From contig NW_026622763.1 in NCBI RefSeq assembly GCF_023065955.2, positions 82,813,299-82,877,298 on the forward strand: a DNA stretch of 64,000 nt, given 5' to 3'. Source of the stretch: Ursus arctos. Lineage: Eukaryota > Chordata > Mammalia > Carnivora > Ursidae. Below, one piece after another: positions 57,370 through 64,000 of this stretch; positions within the stretch are counted from its first letter, which is position 1, and every line of letters starts with the position of its first letter. A model generated the notes under the pieces. It did not search any database and was not told the DNA's origin. It saw only the letters and a list, made by a program, of their open reading frames with translations. The position numbers and the translations under genes were made by a program.

Positions 57370-59412
57370 AGCCAGGGTAGCAATACCTATATCAGACAAA
57401 ATAGGCTTTAAAACAAAAACAAGAGACAAAGAAAGGCATTGTGTAATGATAAAAGGATCAATCCAATAACAGTAGATATAATAATTGTAAATATTTACCT
57501 ACCTAACACTGGAGCACCTGAATACATAAAACAAATATTAATGGACATAAAGAGAGAAATTGATGATAATATAATAATAGTAGAGGACTTTAATATTCCA
57601 CTTATGTCAGGGGATAGATCATCTTGACAGAAAATCAATAAGGAAACAATGTCTTTGAAAGACATTGGAACAGCTGGACATAACAGATATATACAGAACA
57701 TTTCATTCAAAACCAACAGAATACACATTCTTTTTTGAGTACACTTGGAACATTCTCCAGAATAGATCACATATTAGGCTAAAAAACAAACTTCACTACC
57801 TTTAAGAAGACTGAAATCATACCATGCATTTTTTCCCAACCACAGCAGTATGAAAGTAGAAATATATCAAGGAAAAAAAAGTGGGGAAAACACATACACA
57901 TGCAGACTAGACAACATGATACTAAACAACCAGTGGGTTAGTGAAGCAATCAAAGAAAAAATTTAAAAAAAATACATGAAGGGAAATGAAAATGAAAACA
58001 CAACAGTCCAAAATCTCTGGGACACAACAAAAGCAGTTCTAAGAGGGAAGCAATACAGGCCTACCTCAAGAAACAAGAGGGAATTCAAATTAACAATCTA
58101 ACCTTACATCTAAAGGAACTAGAAAAAGAAGAACAAACAAAATGCAAGGTGAGTAGAAGAAAGGAAATAATAAAGTTGAGAGCAGAAATAAGTGATGTAG
58201 AGTCTAAAAACATCTATCAAAAAAATCAATGAAACCAAGAGCTGATTCTTTGAAAAGATAAATAAAATGTACAAATTCTTAGACTCATCAAGAAAAAAAG
58301 AGAAATGACTCAAATAAAATCAGAAAAGAGAGAAGAGAAATAACAATGGACATCAAAGAAATACAAAGGATTATAAGACAATGCTATGAAAAATTATATG
58401 CCAACAAACTAGACAACGTAGAAGAAATGGATGAATTCCTGGAAACATACAATCTTCTAAAACTAAACCAGGAAGAAATAGAAAATCTGAACAGACTGAT
58501 TACAAGTAAGGAAATGGAATTGGTTATCAAAAAATTACCAAAAAATAAAAGCCCAGGACCAGATGCATTCACAGGTGAATTCTACCAGGCATTTAAAGAA
58601 GAGTTAATATCTATTCTCCTCAAAAAAATAGAAAAGGAAGGAAAGCTTCCAAATATGAAGCCAGCATTACCCTGGTACCAACCACAGACAGACACCACAA
58701 AAAGAAAACTACAGGCCAATATCCCGGATGAACAGAGATGCAAAAATCCTCAAAAAATACTAGCAAACCTCATATGACAATACATTAAAAAGATCATTCA
58801 CCACCATCAGGTGGGATTTATTTCTGGGATGCAAGGAGAGTTCAATAATCACAAATCGAAGTCATATACCACATCAACAAAACAAAGGATAAAAATCATA
58901 TGATCACTTCAATAAATGCAGAAAAAGCATTTGGACAAGTCTCAACATCGATTCATGATAAAGACTTTCAACAAAATAGGCTTAAAGGGAACATACCTCA
59001 ACACAGTAGAGGTCGTTTATGAAAAACCCACAGCTAACATAATCCTTAAGGGTGAAAAACCGAGAGCTTTCCCTTTAAGGTCAGAAACAAGACAGGAATG
59101 TCCACTCTCACCAGTTTTATTCAACATAGTACTGGAAGTCCTAGCCACAGCAATTGGACAAGAAAAAGATATAAGAGGTATCCATATTGGTAATGAAGAA
59201 GTTAAATGCTATTTGTGGATGATATGATGCTATACCTAGAAAAATTCTAAGACCTCTACCAAAAAACTACTAGAAGTAATAAACAAATTCAGCAAAGTGG
59301 CAGGAAATTAATACCCAGAAACTAGTAGCATTTATATCCACTAACAACAAAGTCTCAGAAAGGGAAATTTAAAAAATAACATCATTTACAATTGCACCAA
59401 AAGAACCCTACT
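57130..59412 (+). pseudogene. L1 ORF2 relic (endonuclease and reverse transcriptase)
   Basis: Endonuclease parts at 57150-57850 are broken by frameshifts and by a CAA microsatellite. The RT has the best frame at 58346-58777 ([20 protein letters not shown]) and 58916-59227 ([19 protein letters not shown]). The catalytic box is FVDD at 59212-59223, instead of FADD, and is out of frame with the preceding segment. Not functional. Confidence 0.85.
57331..57369. repeat. (CAA)n microsatellite in L1 ORF2
   Basis: Thirteen CAA units within the endonuclease region, where the L1 is normally 'aagaaagctggg'. Confidence 0.95.
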
Positions 59413-59564
59413 CCTGATTCAAAAAATATTGTCTTTAGAAGAGTCAGATCCATCTTAAAATGAGCACATTTTATATCAATTAAATCACTTATGAGGGGAA
59501 ACATGTTTAGAAATGTGTGTAAAGTTATGACATTTTTGTTTGATTTTTAGTAGAAAGAAAGCAG
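59413..59564. other. Unique sequence after L1 truncation point
   Basis: No feature seen. Confidence 0.3.
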
Positions 59565-59750
59565 AGCATAGAGGTTAAGAATATGGGCTGAGAAGTCAGG
59601 CAGGCCAGAATCCTCAGTGTTGTTCTGCCATTTTGACAAGTAACTAATTCCTCTGTGCTCAGTTTCATCTGTAAAATGGAGGTATTGCCAACACCTGAAG
59701 TTGGCCGTGAGGCTGCAATAACATTGAATATGTGCATGTGTCTACCCTGG
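59565..59750 (+). mobile_element. MIR SINE
   Basis: 'cagagcatagaggttaagaat', 'gggctgagaagtcaggcagg', 'tgttctgccattttgacaag' and 'cagtttcatctgtaaaatgg' follow the MIR consensus in sense. Confidence 0.85.
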
Positions 59751-62520
59751 TTCCATAGGAAGAATCCCGTAAGTGACAGATTGGTCTTTCTCATATACTT
59801 GTGTGATGGCATAGGACACTAATACAGGTATGGCCCTTGTGTCTTACTTTTTCCTCCAAGAAAAAATCATGCCTTACTTGATAAGCTATTTATGATAGAA
59901 GATCAGGAGCAGAAGGGGAAAGTCAGTGCAGAGAGACAAGGAAGTCAAGGTATTAGGATTGAGGGGTTTAGAGGCATATGGATATTATTAGAGCAGAGAC
60001 TCTTAAGACTGGTGGGAAAGAAAGTGGGTAAGAGAGGAAAAAGCAGGGAGGCTTTAGAATGCTCTGTTTGGGTTTAGGTATAGCCTTCATAGGATTCAGG
60101 AGATCAATTTTAAGATCTTTAAAAAATTTTATAATTAGTTATATTTATGTTTTTAAGAAATCAAAGCAACATGGATGCACTCTATAATAAATACACTTTT
60201 AATTTTTTTCTTCTTTCCATTAGTGATGATATATATGTTAGTGAAGATCCATTCCTTATTGAATTCCTTTTTACAGTGTAGTTAGTTGGTACGTTTTTCT
60301 TGAGCTGGAGCATTAGAACTTTTTCCAAAGTATTTCTATTAGATAATATAAAATTTACTAAAAACATGATGTACGAACTTGACCATATTTTCAAGGCTTA
60401 ACTGATTATAGATGCTGAAAACACTCCCAAATTATTGAGTTCACAAAAATCACTGAAGATCAAGACTATGCATTTTATCAGCAGCCTCTCTATTTTACTC
60501 AATGTTTCTCATACACTTGATATGACTATAAACTTTCATAGCATTTGTCCACATTTGGATACTAGCTATGCCTGTGATGTTAAAGGCTTTTTCATGACTT
60601 GAATCTTTGTTCTTATGTTCATTAGTTTTTACTCTGAGTAAGATATCCTGACTTCCTTCCTGCCCCTGCCTTTTGTGTGTGTTTCTCTGTCCTTAGGTAT
60701 AAATCTAGGTTATTTCATAAATAACAACATATTGACTCCAAACATCAGAAAAACTGTGAGAGGGTGCATAATTAAGTATAACATTTATTTAAGAGAGCAA
60801 TGTGCTGACCTAACACTATTTTGTACAATCCCAAGGAGTTACAGAGCAAATACGTTGTTCTAAAAACAAGAATGGAATCATATTTACTCAAATATTTCAA
60901 TAGTACCAAGAAGAAATTATTAACAAATGCAGTGCTGGTTTCAAAGCTGTTTTCTTTTGCAATACTGTTTGACATTTCATAGCACTCAAAACAAGCAGCG
61001 CAAGTATGCTGAGATGAATCCTTGCTTCATTGTACTGTCTTTGAGAGCAAGCAATATCATATTTTAGCTGTGGAGAATTCTGGCATCTGTCACATAGAGC
61101 AATAGAAAAAAGAAGTAAAGAAAAGAGAGAGAAAAAAAAGAGAGTGTCAGTTCTCAGAAATTTGTTAAATGCTATCATATACATTGCTTAAAATTCAAAA
61201 CATCATATGAGATGCTCATTACTTACATTTTAAAGGAAAAAAAATAGTCTCAAACAATTAAGGTGGTTTGTTCAAGTTTATACATCTCATAAATAGCAGA
61301 GCTTGTGATTGTCTAATTTTAAAGTCCTTGCAATCTACACTCTATTATAGAGTATGAAGAGGATGTATGTCCTGATAAATAGTGGTTGAAATCTTAGCTA
61401 GATTTGGCTGCATATTTGTTTTGCCTTAATAAAAATATACCAAAATTTACAAATTTCATTAAAAATTACCTAATGAAATTTTCAAAGCTCATAATATCTG
61501 GGTAAAAATAACAAACTGAGTAATTATGCTTCTAGAAGATATATATATATATATATATATACTAGAATATTCTAGATTTATTAATTTACAATAGTAATTT
61601 ATTAATATTAACAAAATGTATTTTAAAGTCTTTAACCTAATGAAAAGGAAAAGGGCTATCAGTGGTAGATCAGAAATTTGGGCAATACCTGAAAGTTGAA
61701 AAGTAAACTGATTTGTATTAAGTGAAGATATTGCACACCGAAAAAAGGTAGAACTTTAAAACAGGAACAGCTCTGTGTAATATCCAGGTTCCAATGTTCT
61801 TTGTAATTGGAGGAGGAGAGAAGCACTATAGCACTTATTAGAAATGTTGACTTATGAACCACATCAGTGCTAAGCAGTAAGTATTATTATGTATTTGCCA
61901 GCAGCTAGAGAACTGAGTCGTAATACTCTAGTGAAAGAAATAGGCTCATGTTCCAGGTGGCTGGTAAAACCTCAGAGAAATGAAGAGAGGCCTCCCTAAA
62001 GGAAAACAACTATAATTGGCAAACTGTGCCTAACATCATACCTTCTGGTCTTCTTTCCGTCAACCAGTAATCATTAGAGTCTGACCTTAGTAAACCAAAA
62101 GAATATACACAGCCTGGCAAATAAAAAACTCCAAAGACTAAAATGGACATAAAGGACCATTGGATATTTGAGGAAAACCAATACCCAGCAAAAGTAATAA
62201 ACTAAACAAACAAAGAATATAGAGAAAGATGTCAAAAAAGTATAATTTATATCTTTATATAGATACTTCAGGATATGGTATCTATTAAGAAGAACAGGAT
62301 GTCATAAAAATCTAAATTTATATATCATATATACATAAACATTTGAAAAGGGTTAAATAGTAAAATGTACACTCCTCAAGTGTGAATAAAAAAACTGAAA
62401 GAAGCAACAGAATGAAGAATTCTGTAAGAATATGGTGCAAAGTATAAAAGGAAAAAATAGGAGCTATTGAGGTAAAATGAAAAAGGCGCAATATGTATCT
62501 GATTAGAGGTGCAAGATAGG
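59751..62520. other. Unique AT-rich sequence
   Basis: No gene or recognised repeat except an (AT)n run at 61539-61561. Short frames such as 60897-61184 and 60182-60394 show no family resemblance. Confidence 0.4.
61539..61561. repeat. (AT)n microsatellite
   Basis: Eleven AT units. Confidence 0.95.
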
Positions 62521-62536
62521 GAATAAAGGAAAGTGT

Positions 62537-62745
62537 TGGGGCGCCTGGGTGGCTCAGCTGGTTACGCGAATGCCCTTGGCTCAGATCATGATCTCAGGGT
62601 CCTGGGATCGAGCCTCCTGTCAGTCTCCCTGCTCAGGCAGGAGTCTGCTTCTCCCTCTCCTTCTGCCTTTCTCCCCCACCTCCCCCACTTGTGCTCTCTG
62701 CTCTCTCTCTCAAATAAATGAATAAAATATTTTTTTTAAAAGAGA
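62537..62745 (+). mobile_element. Carnivore SINE, full length
   Basis: Sense SINE starting 'ggggcgcctgggtggctcag' with an unusual head region 'ctggttacgcgaatgccc'. The target-site duplication 'gaataaaggaaagtgt' / 'gaataaagggaagtgt' lies at 62521-62536 and 62746-62761. Confidence 0.95.
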
Positions 62746-62761
62746 GAATAAAGGGAAGTGT

Positions 62762-64000
62762 AGAAGAAACTTTGTCAAGCAGAAGGACACTGGCCCTCAA
62801 GTTGAAAGGAATTACTTAGGACTTAGAAAGATATATTTAAAACACTAACAACATAGTGAAATTTTGGAAAATCAAGGATAAACAGAGAGTTGTGACTCCT
62901 TCTAAATGTAGAAGAAAATGGAAAAAAAGATCTGACAGACTGATTTAGAATTCTATTGACATCAGGTTTCTTATCACCAGATCTAGGTAGACAGTGGGGC
63001 TGTGTCTTTAGACTCCTGAGGAAATGTGATTTGCTATAATAATTGTATACAGTCAAACTAGAAATTTACTGAGGGAAAAAATTCTCACATATTTCTGGAT
63101 ACAAAACATTTATCAACAATGGTTATGCATTGTTTGTGAAGGAAATATAGGGACTGATTTGCTGTGATGGTAGAAAGTATGTATACACACATATATTAAA
63201 ATTTAATGTTGGAAGTATGTAGGAAGACAGTAAGAGTGGCAGTTTTTCAGTCTCTTGGAATTTTCTCTCAAAATAGCAGATAAGACCAGTTGCATAGCAA
63301 AACATAAACCTCACAGACATTTAAACAAAGAGTTAGCTCCCTAAAAGCAAAAGCACAAGTGGGTAGGATAAACTGTGGACAGTTACAGGCTTCCATGGTG
63401 TTAATGCCTGCGCGGGAAAAAGCAGAAGAAAAGCAGTAGAGAGCCTAATGAAGTGGAAAACTGCAGAACACAAAAAAATAATAGATGCCCGCTGGAAAGC
63501 ACACCAAGCCACTCTGTGAACAGCAGTTGAAAGGGTTCTGCCCACTCTTATTTTAGGTGCAGCAAGGAGTTCGCATTTGCTGTAAAGGAATTGGAGCAGT
63601 GAGGGTCTTACGAAGTCTGAACTGACCATCCAGGATTCCATTCATCAGGTGGTCTTACAATGAGGAGAAACTGCTGGGAGTGAAAGAAAAATTTCACAAG
63701 ACAGAGATAATAGAGACAAAGGAAAGAGGATGTTCTGATAAGCTGATGGTGAACAACTGTGCCAGGAAATATCAGAAAACAAGCTGCTGTGTGTGTGTGC
63801 ACATTGTAACACTACACAAGTCACAACAGATGACCTCTCGGAAATTAGCTCTTCTAAATTTCAACCCCAACTACCTCCTCCCAATAGCTCACGACAAATT
63901 TTACCTGAAAAATAGACAATGTCAAATATATAATTTATTTACTTCGAAAAGAGAATAAAGAAGTCTAAGAAAATGTGCCAGACAAAAAAAACATGCCAGA
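62762..64000. other. Unique sequence to window end
   Basis: No gene or recognised repeat. The 63400-63760 part is less AT-rich and has retained CpGs (gcctgcgcgggaaaaag, gatgcccgctgg, gagttcgcatttgctg). The minus frame at 63333-63641 shows no family resemblance. Confidence 0.4.

Larger units (their letters stand above)
54205..59412 (+). mobile_element. L1 with intact 5' region but no 3' end
   Basis: Begins 'gagttctagttcaagatgg', like an L1 5' UTR. It passes through a repeated 5' UTR, ORF1, endonuclease and reverse transcriptase, and stops near 59412 within ORF2. The missing 3' end is unlike ordinary 5' truncation and suggests a later deletion. A SINE interrupts it at 55293-55509. Confidence 0.85.

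Overview
This window is gene-poor nuclear DNA from a mammal of the order Carnivora, most likely a caniform of the bear/giant panda or seal type. The main evidence is seventeen tRNA-derived carnivore SINEs (heads reading GGGCGCCTGGGTGGCTCAG or its complement). Several belong to the subtype with 'cataacgc(c/t)gggatcacgcc' that I associate with panda and bear SINEs. Carnivore-type L1 elements and old mammalian repeats (MIR, L2, MaLR and ERVL LTRs) are also present. The species call is an inference from repeat subtype. I find no intact protein-coding gene, tRNA, rRNA or CRISPR array. The few long open frames are L1 relics, SINE read-through, microsatellite frames or GC-rich promoter frames. Layout: 1-860 is an old L1 fragment. 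860-19,200 is mostly AT-rich unique DNA with scattered SINEs, one MaLR LTR (6.0-6.4 kb), a 165-bp polypyrimidine tract (5.4-5.6 kb), TG microsatellites, a telomere-like repeat (16.3 kb) and a long GAAA microsatellite (18.5 kb). 19,215-29,262 is an L1 nest. An old minus-strand L1 (21,037-22,189 plus 28,218-29,262) was split by a younger, nearly full-length L1 whose 5' half is inverted (22,190-28,214), the structure expected from twin priming. The younger element later received its own SINE (22,672-22,856) and carries a 25-base inverted copy of its insertion-site flank. 29,263-44,300 is largely unique sequence with six SINEs, two LTR-like blocks (39.3-39.8 and 40.2-40.8 kb) and a conserved-looking noncoding stretch near 37.0-37.8 kb. 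44,330-45,230 is a CpG island with clustered GC boxes and a consensus splice donor on the minus strand at 44,562. It is probably the promoter and untranslated first exon of a gene transcribed leftward. If so, much or all of 1-44,562 would be its first intron. 45,230-54,200 holds L2, MIR, ERVL and MaLR remnants, a short L1 tail with clear target-site duplications (53.1-53.3 kb) and further candidate regulatory stretches. 54,205-59,412 is a plus-strand L1 with a repeated 5' UTR, decayed ORF1 and ORF2 and no 3' end, interrupted by a SINE. 59,413-64,000 is unique DNA with one MIR and one SINE. No gene pathway can be reconstructed. The biology here is retrotransposon history around one probable promoter. 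The most unusual signals are the nested twin-primed L1 and the 25-base inverted templated insertion inside it.
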